Origin: Apostichopus japonicus
Lineage: Eukaryota; Echinodermata; Holothuroidea; Aspidochirotida; Stichopodidae
Assembly (NCBI RefSeq): GCF_037975245.1
Contig: NC_092568.1
Span: forward strand, 32,088,501-32,152,500
Length of the DNA stretch: 64,000 nucleotides
Direction: 5' to 3'
In this document: in pieces, positions 22,064 through 34,046 of the stretch
Position numbering within the stretch: the first letter of the stretch is position 1
Layout: each line of letters starts with the position of its first letter
Program-made: the position numbers and the translations under genes
Notes under the pieces: generated by a model
Databases searched by the model: none
Seen by the model: the letters and a program-made list of their open reading frames with translations, nothing else
What the model was told of the DNA's origin: nothing

Positions 22064-22523
22064 TATCTACTGATACAACCAGTGTATGTAAATATATGAG
22101 TATTAAAGGGCCTGAAGGTTGGATCCTGTCAGGATCATTTCCAGAGACTCACTGGATACTTGCCTATGTAAAAGATCCTGCCTGGATGGAAATGTAAATC
22201 CCTCTAACTATTATAAAATAAATTTACGAGTTGAAATGCACATTGCCTTGCTCAAATTTGACTCAGTCCTTAGATGAACGGAAGAGACTGTATGAGTTTG
22301 TAAAGCCATTTAAAGTGTAGTTGATCACACTGTATATATACTGAAATGTGATGAAGTTTCAATAAGAAAACTATATGTTACTTAGAATCCCTGGTTTCTT
22401 GCTTTTTGCCCAAGAATGTTTCCATGTTAGAGATAAAGAACAGATTTTAAACGCATGCTTATACAGTTTTTCACTCTGTTGTGGAAGTTATCTGTAATGC
22501 CTTTTAAATGTTTCTTTGTAAAG
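22064..22523 (+). other. Intron 5, 3' part
   Basis: Non-coding sequence ending in 'tttctttgtaaag'. No other feature is seen. Confidence 0.6.
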
Positions 22524-22644
22524 GCTGCTCAAGACAGAATTAGATCATTTCAGCCAGAGGTAGATAGACTCTCTGAATCTGAGAAACCAATCGTAGAGGT
22601 GTGTCATGAGGAAGACAAGGCACAGATCCAGCCAGAAGTGACAG
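22524..22644 (+). CDS. Exon 6: spectrin repeat helix B
   Basis: 40 codons plus one base (phase 0 in, phase 1 out), donor 'acag|gtactg'. It encodes AAQDRIRSFQPEVDRLSESE and ends QIQPEVT. The 'SFQPEVDRL' pattern is common at the start of helix B in spectrin repeats. The split Asp codon is completed by exon 7. Confidence 0.9.
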
Positions 22645-23343
22645 GTACTGTGACCAGAGTTGCTTTCTGTTCAAGTGCTTTTGATTTCAACTTTTTATTA
22701 TATCAGTTTTCATCAGTTTTTTATTTTATTTTTTTATCAGAATGGGTGAAAGTTGCACATCTCAACTTGTGTGTTTTGCAATGATATACCATTTCTAAAT
22801 GTTTTAGTTTATGAATGTTTTTGCAAGTAACAGACATGACCCTGACAAAATAGCTGTTTAAGATAAATCATGGTTTTCAAACAAGAACATTTCTTTAAAT
22901 GGAAAGGAATTTCTTTTGAAACAACAAGGCTTTGACATTTTTGTGCACTCATGGTTGCTTGCAGTAGGCAGGCAAGTATCTGTTGCAGTCAAGTTGGTGT
23001 GTGTGTGTGGGTAAGCATCTGTGAGCATGTAAGCTGATATCTCAAGAAAGTGGTGTGAAGACATATAGCATACTTGACATGTAGCTTGCCCCTATGTGAG
23101 CATAATAAGATCCCTATTATTTGTTACCATAACATGAGCATCTGTGAGCCTGTAAGCATGATATCTTACATATGGCATACTTGACATGTAGGTTGCCCCT
23201 ATGTGAGCATTGAGAAAATCTCCATTGTTTGTGACCATAATGTAAGCTGTGTTGAGTAGCATTTCTGAAGCACTATTTTAAATGCCTTTGAATAACATGA
23301 AGTTCTCAGTGTTAATGAGGACTTGTCTTTTGTATATATTCAG
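22645..23343 (+). repeat. Intron 6 with a short diverged duplication
   Basis: The sequence 'gcatacttgacatgtagctt' with 'gcccctatgtgagcat' at about 23068-23103 recurs near 23168-23202, along with 'gagcatctgtgagc'. TG repeats lie near 22998. Otherwise nothing is seen in this intron. Confidence 0.7.
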
Positions 23344-23549
23344 ACATCCATGAAAGGTACAGGAAGCTCCTTAAAGACATTACCGGAGTCTTGGACCGTC
23401 TCTCAAAGGCTCTTGAAGAACGTAAGAGTTTTGAGACTGATGTGTCCAAGCTGGAAAAATGGCTAGAGCTTTCAGAGCCACCTACCAGCAAGACTCCTGT
23501 ACTTTTGGTACCGTTGGAAACTCTACAGCAAAATCTGAATGCAATGCAG
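23344..23549 (+). CDS. Exon 7: spectrin repeat helix C and next helix A
   Basis: Two bases finish the Asp codon, then 68 codons to the donor 'cag|gtgaga' (phase 0). It encodes IHERYRKLLKDITGVLDRL, a helix C, then ERKSFETDVSKLEKWLELSE, the next helix A with its Trp-Leu pair, then a Pro/Thr-rich loop. Confidence 0.92.
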
Positions 23550-23939
23550 GTGAGATTAAAATATCAGGGTTTAGGAGTAGAAGGAGAACGGAGTGTCATG
23601 AGTTGACATAAAGGTACCTAAAGATGCCAAAGGTGAAGTTTAAACATAAGGGCGAAGGGAGAAGGGGGGGGGGCAGGAGGGGACAGAGGAGATTGGCCTT
23701 GAGCAAACAGAAGGCTACCAAACTTTATTTACAGGAGTCTTAAACCTTCTCTTGAGTGCTATTACAGAATTTTAAAACTATGAGACTGACTTGTTTGTAC
23801 AGTACAAGAAGTATTTGTAAAATTATCTTGTTCCTGCTGGGGATACAGAGGAGATTTCAGGATTACAGAAGAGCTTCATACTCAAAAGGAAAAAGTTTCA
23901 TGATTGTTAATATTGTTGTTTTTCATCATGGTATATTAG
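23550..23939 (+). other. Intron 7
   Basis: Purine-rich near the donor, with a G run near 23666-23673. No other feature is seen. Confidence 0.6.
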
Positions 23940-24082
23940 GTTATTTGTGAAGAAGCTGAAGAATTCAACAAACTGCTTGATAACATCACCAGAGAAACTC
24001 AGGTCGTCAAGGAAACACTGTCACCTGATGAGGAGGAAAAACTTGATGAAAAAGTTGAGAAACTGCAAGTAAATTTGGACAG
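23940..24082 (+). CDS. Exon 8: spectrin repeat helix B
   Basis: 47 codons plus two bases (phase 2 out). It starts VICEEAEEFNKLLDNITRET and ends LDEKVEKLQVNLD; highly charged helix with heptads. The Arg codon is completed by the first base of exon 9. Confidence 0.9.
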
Positions 24083-24725
24083 GTGAGCTATCAATATGTG
24101 ACCAGCAGAATGAAGGAAGATTATGCTCAGTTGTGTCTTTATTTTTCAGAGATAAGGAAACATACTACTGTTATCATTAACCTGTGGAGTTTGAACATTT
24201 TTGGGTCCGTCTCATTTACAAACCTCCAGTGGCTGTATTAGCACCATATTTAGCACTATGATGTCTATGTCATTTAATATTACATAATACAATAAATTAA
24301 TAAATGTGTCCAATGTTCTAAATCCGGTTAGTCATATAAAGTCCTACAGTAGTAAACTGCAGACCTAGTTGTATATATGTGTTTCATATTTCAGTGTTCT
24401 TTTTGTGTTATTTGCCTCCATGGCCTGTTTGCAACACTATAGAACGGTTCAAAGGCATTCCTTTCACATCTCTTTATGACAATATGTAGCAATGCTCCCA
24501 CCATTCATTTATGTTACACAGACAATACATTAATTTACTTAAAGGATAACATTTGGGAGCAAAACATAACATTTGGAGCGCAGGTCATTGTTCTGTAGTT
24601 TAACTTTTTTAAGATGTGTTATCAGTATCATCTAAGGTGTGTAAAATATATCTGGCAGGTCTGGAATGTTCCTGAATGTGATAATAAATGATCTAAAAGC
24701 CATGTTAATTTAAATATATTTTCAG
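24083..24725 (+). other. Intron 8
   Basis: AT-rich intron with no supported feature. Confidence 0.6.
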
Positions 24726-24912
24726 AGTGTGCAATGCTGCACTCACCAACCAGAACATTCTCTCCAATGCTGTGGAGGAACGTATCAACTATGAGTCACA
24801 GATAAGGTTCCTCTCTGAGGCATTGTCCGAGCTGGAGGTGAAGAGACTAGCCCTGAAAGATGTGTTACCTCTACCATCTGAAGCTGCTGAAGAAAGGCTT
24901 GAACAAGTGAAA
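24726..24912 (+). CDS. Exon 9: spectrin repeat helix C and next helix A
   Basis: One base plus 62 codons to donor 'aaa|gtatgt'. The protein VCNAALTNQNILSNAVEERI continues with YESQIRFLSEALSELEVKRL, which fits helix C followed by helix A, although the usual helix A Trp is replaced (FLSEAL). Confidence 0.92.
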
Positions 24913-25689
24913 GTATGTAATTTGTAACAACAAATCTTCCAGAGATTTCTGCAGAGATCTGCAATTATTTGTATCTTGGAGACTTTAGGGAAGAGATGTG
25001 ATTCAAAAGATTTTTCCAATATAGCTGACAGTGAATGTTGGTTTGTGGAAGCGGCATTGCAAGGATCAATGGGACCTATCAGCAATAGATGTAGTCACAA
25101 AATTCCACATTCTCACCCAAGCCCAACAATGAATTCGTCTTGAGTGAACAACTTGATTTTCGGCACCTCTCAGGTTTTGGTGTTGAGGGCAGGCTTTTGT
25201 TTGAAATGCAGTTTTCTGGTTCTGTACTTTGGGGAGTGGGGCATACTATAGAGCTGCAATACTATAGAACTGATACGTTGCAGCATTACACACTCTGAAA
25301 ATACATTTAAATGGACATGGGTTTAGATAATTTATAATCACTAAAGTCCATGTTTGGCAGCAATGGTCTAGTTACATGTGGTTTGTGATAGCATCAGTTC
25401 TCAATTAACTGAGATTTTAAGTGGAAGGAGATTTTTACTAAAAAAATATCACTGCACTCATTTCTACTGAACTGACAAACCTTTGGATGTAGTTTATAAA
25501 CAATGTTTATTAAGGCTTCTATGTAATTGTCCTTCAAGACAACTGGTGCTAACATGTTTGTAATGTTTACCTTTAACAGCAAGTTTGAAATTTGTCAAAT
25601 ATTTCTATGAGGTTGGTCTAAGGAAGTAGTGTTAGTGAACTGGTATTCAAAAGATGCATTCATTCATTCATTGCTCTGTGTATTACCAG
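24913..25689 (+). other. Intron 9, first part
   Basis: AT-rich intron with no supported feature upstream of the LINE fragment. Confidence 0.6.
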
Positions 25690-26245
25690 ATATAATAATA
25701 AATACCAAATATTAAAGTGCTGTTATCATGAAATAAAAACATGCTCAAGAGCACTGTACAAAAGAACCAATACCTGGAATATAAAATGACCAAACTTTAC
25801 GAAAACCTAAAAGTATTAAAAAGCAGTAAAAGTTTAAAAAAATATGCTATAAGACAGGGTTAAAAACCACAATAAAGAACATAAAAATATAAATATACAT
25901 AAAAATGGGCACAGTAATGTGAGTAAAACAACGAATAAGATTAAAGCCCATACTCAAGCCTAAAAAGATAAGTTTTTAAATGCTTTTTAAAAGTGTCAAC
26001 AGATGTGACATTTTTCAAGTGATGAGGAAGAGAATTCCAGAGTTTAGGACCTGCTGCACTGAAAGAACAATCTCCATATGTGACTTTGTTAGTACAAGGA
26101 ATAACTAGAGAAAGATGACTTTGGGACAGTAATGCCCTAGCTGGCGTGTAGCGTTTCAATAAATCAGTCATATAACTCGGAGATTGATCAGGAGATGTAA
26201 CACTCCTAGTCTCAGATTCATTATTCTACTGCCTGTTGTTTGACT
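25690..26245 (-). mobile_element. 3' end of an L2/CR1-like LINE, minus strand
   Basis: The minus strand codes for the very C-terminus of a non-LTR reverse transcriptase protein and then a 3' tail ending in ATT-type repeats ('ggtatttattattatatc' on the minus strand, near 25688). The order RYTPARALL, YGDCSFSAAGPKLWNSLP and SVDTFKKHLKTYLF is the standard C-terminal signature of L2/CR1-group elements. Everything upstream is absent, as expected from 5' truncation. Confidence 0.85.
25941..26220 (-). pseudogene. LINE reverse-transcriptase C-terminal fragment
   Basis: An open stretch from about 26200 down to the stop at 25941; the first Met at 26171 gives 76 residues. Upstream in frame VTSPDQSPSY continues the family pattern without a natural start. 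It contains no catalytic residues, so it is a dead remnant inside intron 9. Confidence 0.85.
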
Positions 26246-26381
26246 AATATACTGAAAACTTCCCTGACATGATTTCGCCTACGGCCAGGAGGGTAATTAA
26301 CACGAGAAAATTTAGATAATACCAAGTTTCCTTGAAGACATTAATTCATCCCTCTTTTGTGTTCTCTCTTTTTACTTAAAG

Positions 26382-26687
26382 AACCTCCAGGAACAAGTTT
26401 CCTCACTACAGCCTCACTTGAACAACATTGGTACACTTCAGGTGCGCATGAACTCTACTGGCCAGGTTGACCATGCAGACGATGTGGCTGGCTTAGATAG
26501 TACAATGCAGGAACTTTACAACAATCTAGAGGAAGATAAAATTAACTTTGCCAGGTCAGCCACGGCTAGACAAGAGTTTGCTGATCGTGTTGCCATCACT
26601 AGAAATAATATTGAAGAATGTGAGATACGTTTGGCACAGTTGGAAGAAAGCCATCTGCCATCAGAGGATAAGGTGGATAAATGTGAG
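26382..26687 (+). CDS. Exon 10: complete spectrin-type module
   Basis: 102 codons, phase 0 at both ends, donor 'gag|gtaagc'. It starts NLQEQVSSLQPHLNNIGTL and ends EDKVDKCE. It has three helical stretches with a Gly/Asp-containing turn (TGQVDHADDVAGLD), the size and layout of one spectrin repeat, but the Trp positions are not conserved. Confidence 0.92.
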
Positions 26688-27258
26688 GTAAGCTTTCTGG
26701 TAGGAGTCGGGTAGAGGGGGTAATTGCTTGGTGTGTATGTTTTGCAGTTAAAGAATGTGAAGTCATGTAGATTGCTACACCATCCAAACATCATTTTGGC
26801 ATTTCCACTGTTTATTTGCAAGTTTGAAATAAAAACTGCATAAGTGATCAGGAGATGGGTTTGATGTTTTATCTTGTTGGAAAGTGTAAGCAATTTAAAC
26901 TGGACTGGAATAAAACTGACATTAATGTTGTTAAGTTTTATAGATTGCTTCTTCATCTTCTGAATTTGTGGATCAGAAAATTTGTGGATCAGATGTGGAA
27001 ACCTTACATGAAGCATCACCCACATGTCAGTGAAAGAGTGGGATGATTGTTAAGCTAAGCGGGTCACCAGAGTGTTTTGGTATACAAATGAATAGATTAC
27101 AGTTAATTATGTTCAAGAAGCACCTGTAGCAATACGCAAAATATAGTAATATGTTTCACTTACTGCAGACTTTACTACCATGAGTTAGTTTGGATGAGAT
27201 GAAAATTTACAGTCCTTTTCATTTCATTTGTTTTGTTTTTTATCTTCTTGCATTAAAG
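26688..27258 (+). other. Intron 10
   Basis: AT-rich intron without a supported feature. Confidence 0.6.
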
Positions 27259-27585
27259 GAAATGATGAAAGAAGTGGAACTTCTGTTGAATAGCTTACCT
27301 CTTCTGGAGACCCTGACACAGGAAATTAATGAGACCTGCTCCTTTGAAGATTTGAAATCCTTAGACCAGACCAAACACAAACTCAAAAACAAGCTGGAGG
27401 AGTTGATGAGATCACTCCAGCAACAGGTTGCAGTACTTCAAGGAAACACTAGCACCAAAGATGCACTACAGGGAGATGTTGCCAGATGCCTAGATTGGCT
27501 ACAACAGACTAAAGCGATGCTTGAGGATGTCAAACCAATTGGTCTAGATGTCATTGAAGCTCAACAAGCCCTTGATGAGCATAAG
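27259..27585 (+). CDS. Exon 11: one spectrin repeat
   Basis: 109 codons, phase 0, donor 'aag|gtagga'. It starts EMMKEVELLLNSLPLLETL and ends AQQALDEHK. DVARCLDWLQQTKAML is a textbook helix A with Trp-Leu, and the exon ends at 'LDEHK', a position where spectrin-family exons often split helix B. Confidence 0.95.
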
Positions 27586-28155
27586 GTAGGAACCAATAAC
27601 AATGTATTTCTCAACCAGTTTTTATATGCCCAACATATCTTTTAGACAGTTTTGTCTCCTGAACTCCTGAAAAGAGCAGAATTTTTCTAAAATGAATGCA
27701 GACCTTTCTCTACCCTTTTGTCAGAATTGTCTTTGTACTGTTGGTACTCTTCCTTGCTGATATATTTTTGTTGCATCTTTTGATGTGCATTTCCATGAAC
27801 ATTTTTATCTAATTTACAAGTTACAAAGTTAATTAAATTCACTCCTGTTACCTTAACATTTAGACATTGGAACTTTGTAGATTTCTGTTAGAATGTTGGA
27901 CAGTGGCTGTTAAAAAAATTGCTTGTCCTGTCCCAAGTTACTCAAAAGTTACTTATATGTCAGTCTACATCTGATGGAGATGCTGCTACAATAGAAACAC
28001 CATTTCCTCTAACATTTTACCATAGTGTTCAAAGATGTTTAGCTGTATAGATTTTTCCGTTTTTGGATATCAAGTTATTTGCTCTGTAAGCCATTGAAAA
28101 CCCTGTCAGGAAGGTAAGTGCTTCCTTGAAAGAATTCTTCCTCAATTTCTTATAG
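27586..28155 (+). other. Intron 11
   Basis: AT-rich intron without a supported feature; acceptor 'tttcttatag'. Confidence 0.6.
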
Positions 28156-28479
28156 ATGAAGGAAGCAGACATTGAAGAAGGTCTGAAAAAATCACAGGGG
28201 CTGATAATAACCACTAAAGCAAAGTATGCTGACATTGGGGAGGAGCTTCCAGAACATCTGCAGGACTCCCTAGAGACAATAGATGCCCTGCACTCTGAAA
28301 TATTACGATTAGAGATGGAGAAAGAAAGAAAACTGGAGAAGGACGTGGTGATGATGGAAAAATTCTCTGATTTGATAGACGACATCAAGGAATGGCTGCA
28401 AAGAGCTGATGAAGTCTTAAAAGAAGCAGCAGATGGCATAGATTTTCATCAACTTGAGCTAGAAGAAAGGAAATTTAAG
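28156..28479 (+). CDS. Exon 12: one spectrin repeat
   Basis: 108 codons, phase 0, donor 'aag|gtatgt'. Starts MKEADIEEGLKKSQGLI (this Met is internal, as the acceptor directly precedes it) and ends LELEERKFK. DLIDDIKEWLQRADEVL is a typical helix A. Confidence 0.95.
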
Positions 28480-29232
28480 GTATGTGTTTCTGAAAACAAT
28501 GCCACTTAGTGATTGCCCTTTCATTTAAAAGTTTTGTCAGCAGTTTCTAGTTACTGTTTGACATAAGTTGAAAGTTTTTACTATTGGAAGAGAAAATGAA
28601 GTGCAATGGACATTTAGGACGTATAAACACACTATCTTTTTGAAGTGTTTGAATACCTTTTGACTTAGTTATGATGTTTTGTTCAACTCACTATTGTGTT
28701 CAAATCGGCTTAGTAAAAACTTGACCGCGGCTGTGAATGTAACTGTATAGCGTGGAGGGTGGTTTGGAGAGAGTGTGCACTCAAGTGTGACTCATTATCT
28801 GCTTGTGGCTGTGCTCATTAAAGCCGCGGAAAAATCCACCGGCCCGGACATGGCGGTTAGATTTGCGAGGCTTCCCTTAGTACTGAGTTTTAAAAGATTT
28901 AAAAGCTTTCAAAACAAATCTGGGCAAACTTGGTAAAGTTATTTACTGTACATTGATTTTAAGGTTATCACATTATCAACTAATCTATAGATATTATTGA
29001 AGTCTCCCAGAACTCCATGGAATAGACTGCTAGGATAAAAATGAACTGTACATGGCATGATGATGCTTAACTCCTTGGTTAGATGTGAGTTTTAATGAAT
29101 TAATTATCTCATAACATAACTTTCATTTAATATGCGGGACACACTTGTGGGGTGTTTTAGATGGGCTAAACCATTAACCTTTATTAACATGTATATCGTC
29201 AAGTTCTTTTCTGTTTTGGTACTGTCTTTCAG
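28480..29232 (+). other. Intron 12
   Basis: Mostly AT-rich, but 28720-28880 is a GC-rich island with CCGCGGCT at one side and AGCCGCGG about 100 bases later, an 8-bp inverted repeat. It may be a mobile-element remnant, but I cannot name it. Confidence 0.5.
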
Positions 29233-29553
29233 AAGTTACAGTCACAAAAGCCTACATATCAAGCAAAACTGACCAGTTTAAATGCCCTAGCTCAGGAACT
29301 CTCACCAACAATTTGCCCATCATCACAAGAGAATGTAGAGGAGAACATCACCCATCTCAATCAGCATTTTCCAAAAACCACTGCCACTGTGGATTCAATA
29401 ACCGAGAATCTGCTAAAGGCATCAGATGCATGGCAGGATTTCAACCACTGGTGTGAGAAATTAGAGGACCTCTCTCAGGAGGTGAAAGATCAGAGGAAGT
29501 TCACAGCACCACTTACGATGTCCACTACAATGAAAAATAAACAACTCACAGAG
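29233..29553 (+). CDS. Exon 13: one spectrin repeat
   Basis: 107 codons, phase 0, acceptor 'gtctttcag', donor 'gag|gttaga'. Starts KLQSQKPTYQAKLTSL; the segment ASDAWQDFNHWCEKLEDL has two Trp at helix A spacing. NITHLNQHFPKTTATV is helix C-like. Confidence 0.94.
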
Positions 29554-30442
29554 GTTAGATGTAATTTTCATCTTATTGATGAATGGACTTATTGATGAAT
29601 GGATTAACTTTTGTACATAATTTAGATACAACTTGTTAGTATTGACAAACCAATCTCAAACTGAAAATATTTTGCAAGATTTGGATGGTCTAATACGTCT
29701 ACTTTCCTTATATAATTCAAAGAAACAATTTTTTTGGAAAATTAGGATAGTGATCTTAGCGAATTGAGGAGTGTGCTGAAGTGAGGGTCTGGATTAGTAG
29801 GTTATTTATGTAAAACTGCTGGTAAATATTTCAATGCATTCAAAGGGAAAAATATTTATATTTTGCCAAGCAGAAAAGTGCTACCAATGGTGGATGATTT
29901 AATACATCTACTTTCCTTATATAATTCAAAGAAACAATTTCTTTGGAAAATTAGGATAGTGATCTTAGCAAATTGAGGAGTGTGCTGAAGTGAGGGCATG
30001 ATTAGAAGGTAATTTATGTAAATCTGCTGGTAAGTATTTCAATGAATTCAAAGGGAAAAATATTAATATTTTTTGCATAGCAGAAAAGTTCTACTTGGGG
30101 GATAGTTTCCTACTTAGTACCTATCATTAAGATATGTAATCTTGCACGGGAATCATGGAAGTTTGTGATGAGGTGATGAAAGTTACGGGGGGCAGAGGAA
30201 AACTACTGGTGGGCTATGAAATGTTAGTGGTGGGTTGACTGAAGTCAGTAAGTGAGTGGTGGGTTGTGTGAAGTTTATGGTGGGCTGAGGGATGTTAATG
30301 TTGATCTGACCGATGATAGTGATGGGCTGAGGGATAAGAGAGGTGGGCTAGAAGTTTGATTTTCGTTGGTATTTACCTCCCAAGGGTTTTGCCAGTGTGG
30401 CAGATAGGCTGCCATGTCATCATTTTATCTAACTGTCTGCAG
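29554..30442 (+). repeat. Intron 13 with a 210-bp direct tandem duplication
   Basis: The block 'ctactttccttatataattc' to 'gcagaaaag' at about 29690-29880 recurs at about 29900-30090, nearly unchanged ('gaaaattaggatagtgatct', 'gaggagtgtgctgaagtgag'). Further on, short imperfect repeats built on 'gtgggctgagggat' lie near 30230-30345. Confidence 0.88.
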
Positions 30443-30769
30443 GACTTGAACAGCAGGCTACTTTCTGAAGAAAATGGCTTTGATCAAGTCAAAGATACTG
30501 TAGAGAGACTTAGCCATCTTGGTAATGATGCTGGAAATGCAGCTGTTCAGAAAAGAAGAGACAGTGTTGAAACTCACTTCAGAGACGTTCAAACAGGGGT
30601 CAGGAATGACCTTGAGGAAGCAAGCTATCAATTTGACACATGGAAAAAGTATGAAGATTCCCTGGAACAGACAGAAGAAAACTTACACAGACTCTCAGAA
30701 GTATCTCTTTCACCATTCAGTATAAGTGACCCTAAAGAGGATCTAATTTCGGCACTAGAAGAATTAGAG
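30443..30769 (+). CDS. Exon 14: one spectrin repeat
   Basis: 109 codons, phase 0, acceptor 'actgtctgcag', donor 'gag|gttggt'. Starts DLNSRLLSEENGFDQVKDTV; SYQFDTWKKYEDSLEQTEENL is helix A-like, and the exon ends ISALEELE. Confidence 0.94.
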
Positions 30770-31581
30770 GTTGGTGTCCTGGCTGATTTGATAATCTCTC
30801 TTTGCTATTAGCTGTTAATCTTCCAGCTATTTGGTTTTTCTTTTGAAATGGCAGACAGTTTCGTGTTGATGGGTTGACATTATTATCATCCACACATCAG
30901 AAAAGAATTGTGAAAATTAAAACGAGTGCTTGAGTCTTTTAAAAATATATGTTTTCATTCATGTTTCATCTTAAAGATCAAAGGAATATTCCGTAATGTC
31001 ATAGAGTTATAGGGTGTATGGGGAATAGAGTGACAATGAGGTAAGAGATAATATGAAAGGGGGAACTGTCAGATGTTTGGCTGTGTGAGTGTCTGGTGGG
31101 ATGTCTATGGGAGTGGATAAAGGAATATATGTTAATGATAATATACATATTTCAATCTATTGTGGGTGATTTAAATGGCTGCATCCATATATGTTGTCAT
31201 GTGGGGATAAATCAGTATTAAAATGTAGCCATTTCATCTTCATCAGAAAGAGTGGAGTGGTTGCATGCATCTAGTCATAACAGGTGACCATAATACTGTG
31301 TACACACTGTTAGATCTGCATGAACAAGACATGTTGAATTGAATATAATTTGGATATGGCTAAGCTCAGGAGACTGTTGTGGCTGACACAATAGTTGTTA
31401 TTTGCATTTTATTGCCTGCAGACTTGATATGACTTCATACATCTAAAGTAATATGTTACCATCAAACCAGGCAGTTTGCTGTTGATTTTAAGGTTGTGGA
31501 AAGTTTTCTTTGAAGCGATATGCAGATTTAAGATGCTCTGCAGGGCTTTCAAGATAATATTTTGGTTCTTTCCACTCTCAG
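30770..31581 (+). other. Intron 14
   Basis: AT-rich intron without a supported feature; acceptor 'ctttccactctcag'. Confidence 0.6.
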
Positions 31582-31730
31582 GAGGTGAAACCAACCATTC
31601 AAGATTGTACACAGGTAGTGGACACTTTGAAGAAAGCACACGATGACCTTATGTCAAAGGTTATTAAAGATCCTGTTTCCTGTAAGCCATTTGATGAAAA
31701 GTTGGAATCTTTAGCAAAGCAAGCTAAACA
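31582..31730 (+). CDS. Exon 15: first half of a spectrin repeat
   Basis: 49 codons plus two bases (phase 2 out), donor 'aaca|gtaagt'. Encodes EVKPTIQDCTQVVDTLKKAH and ends ESLAKQAK; the Gln codon is completed in exon 16. Exons 15 and 16 together are 336 bases, one repeat. Confidence 0.93.
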
Positions 31731-32187
31731 GTAAGTATAGTGGGATGAAAGGATGCAACCTTACTCAGTTCTATCTATTTTGCAACACGTAGTTAAATAA
31801 TATGTTAGAAACAAAGCAAGACCAAACTTTCACCATAGTTTGTGAAAAGAGCATCCAGCTCTGAGATCAATATGATTGTCATGAATAAACATGATGTTAT
31901 TTGCTAGTAGAGAAAAGCATAATGGTTATTTATCCACCACCTCTTCCCCACTCCTTCTCTGACTCCTTCCACCCTATCCTTTCACCCTATCCTCTCTTGC
32001 ACCCTTTCAACCACTGTCAGCCTTTCTCCCCTTGCTCCCATCATTTCCTCCCAAAGTAGAGTATGCCATATTGCCTGTATCAAATGTGTTTGGGTATATA
32101 ACATGTTTTTGTTTCCTTACTTTTTTTTAATAAAAGTGTATTTGGCAAGCTAATCAATGAAACCACACTACATTATTGTCTTTGCAG
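31731..32187 (+). other. Intron 15
   Basis: Contains a long pyrimidine-rich tract (about 31930-32055, repeats of 'caccctatcct'). No other feature is seen. Confidence 0.6.
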
Positions 32188-32374
32188 GTTTTCCAAACAC
32201 ATATTGGAAACTGAACGTGAAATGAAAGAAGAGTTGGCCGACAGAGAACAGCTGCATTCAAAGACAGAAGCTATCCTAGAGGAGGTAGTTAAGGTGCAGA
32301 CTAGGTCGGACCAGCTCTGTAGAAGGTTTGAGCCGGAGGAAGAAGATGTGGCAAGGAGACAAGTGGAATTGAAA
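32188..32374 (+). CDS. Exon 16: second half of a spectrin repeat
   Basis: One base plus 62 codons, acceptor 'gtctttgcag', donor 'aaa|gtgagt'. Starts FSKHILETEREMKEELADRE and ends VARRQVELK; strongly charged helix. Confidence 0.93.
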
Positions 32375-32895
32375 GTGAGTTTATACTACAGTCTACAAAT
32401 ACTTTGATGAAATGAAATGAAGGTAACATTTTGATAGAAATGGCTGTGTAGATGTGTGGTATCAATGTTCCTGTATTACACACATATATATCTTCTACTG
32501 TGGCTCTATGAAAGAAACAATATATTTTCATCTTTGTACACATCATCAGGTATTTGCAGGGAAAGAGATGGCTTATGTGGAAGTAATAGTTTACTCGTAT
32601 CTCATTAAAGTTTAAAAGACAAGTAGTGACAAGAGAGATTGTACTAGCTATCACTTCACACAAATGTTTAATTAGCAGAATCATGTAATCTGCGTTCATT
32701 TTATTATCATAGGTTATGTACACTATATAATGAATAGCACACTTGATGTACTTCAAAAGAAGCAAATCTTGAAAATTTATTTGTGGTGATGTATTTTTGA
32801 TAAATTGGAAACAAGAAATCACAGGGTTGGATAAAAATTGAGATAAGATAATGCATAACCGTATTACTTATTTGATTATTTTGTTTTGCTAACAG
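32375..32895 (+). other. Intron 16
   Basis: AT-rich intron without a supported feature. Confidence 0.6.
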
Positions 32896-33198
32896 ATACT
32901 CCAAGATGAGATTGAACCAGTGTTAAATCAAGCTAAGATCCTCTCAGCACAACAGAGAGAGAAATATTCTACCAAACAATCCAATCTTCCATTTGATGTT
33001 GAGGAAGACATCCTAGCCCTAGAGGCTGCCAATATTTCAATCAGTGATGTATTTGAGAAGAATTCACAAGAATTAGAAGAAGCCAGGGAACAGAGAGAGG
33101 AACTGAAAAAGAAGGTGGTCATGGTGAAGAAAATACTTGAAGAGAACACTGAAGAGATCATTATCATTGATATCCCTGCTGCCAAGCATGTGGTCGAG
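32896..33198 (+). CDS. Exon 17: one spectrin-type module
   Basis: 101 codons, phase 0, acceptor 'gctaacag', donor 'gag|gtgagg'. Starts ILQDEIEPVLNQAKILSAQQ; has EEAREQREELKKKVVMVKKIL and ends IPAAKHVVE. Trp is absent, so it is a diverged module. Confidence 0.93.
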
Positions 33199-33719
33199 GT
33201 GAGGATAACGTGATCATTTAAATTTGATGTATGAGAGTGGTCAGTCGTTAATACTGCAGCAATAGCAAGTGTTGTTATTTGCAGCATCATGCTATTGTGA
33301 TACATGGCTTCATATGGTTTTACTTTAAGAAAATGGTTGGAGGAATTATAGCCACATACTATCACAACAATTGAATAATAGATCAAAAACTCCACCCAAA
33401 TAGTTTACAAATATAGTCATAAATATAACTGTATTTTTCTAATTCTAGGGTAGGCCAGAGATTTTGCTGCTAGAGAGTCAACCTTTCCAAAGTTTGCCAT
33501 AGTGAATGTTACATTGTAACCGTGGCTGGGATGAATGTTTTAGCTTAGTTGTAAATTTTTTAGATTTCTTGCCACGTAAATTGTTTGAACAATAGATGGA
33601 AAGCCTCAGTATGGAAAGTTAGATTTTGAAACAACATAAATAACTATGTCATCTGCTAGTATAATACATTTAACATTTACAAAATCAAAGGAACACATCT
33701 CTACTTCCTACCTGTCCAG
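33199..33719 (+). other. Intron 17
   Basis: AT-rich intron without a supported feature; acceptor 'cctgtccag'. Confidence 0.6.
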
Positions 33720-34046
33720 GAAAAGCTGAAGTGCCTATTAACCTTGAAGAAAGATTTTGAACCTGCACAGAAATTATCAGATGCCATTGCGAAGGAAACT
33801 GGGGATCCTCATGAGCAGAAGAAAGTTACAGAAGATTTGGAAAACCTTCGCAGAGAGGTTGATGAGGTCATAGAGAAAACTGCAGCCCAGAATGAAATAT
33901 TGCAAGCTTCTTTGAAACCATGGCGGGAATTTCATGATGCACTACCCATTGTAAAGGACTGGATAGACCGGGCAACTATTGTGAATAACAAGGATTTGGT
34001 GATCAGTGATCCCATACCTGTACAGGAGTTGATTAATGAACATAAG
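33720..34046 (+). CDS. Exon 18: one spectrin repeat
   Basis: 109 codons, phase 0, donor 'aag|gtatga'. Starts EKLKCLLTLKKDFEPAQKL. SLKPWREFHDALPIVKDWID carries two Trp at helix A spacing, and the exon ends VQELINEHK, the same 'EHK' boundary as exon 11. Confidence 0.95.
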
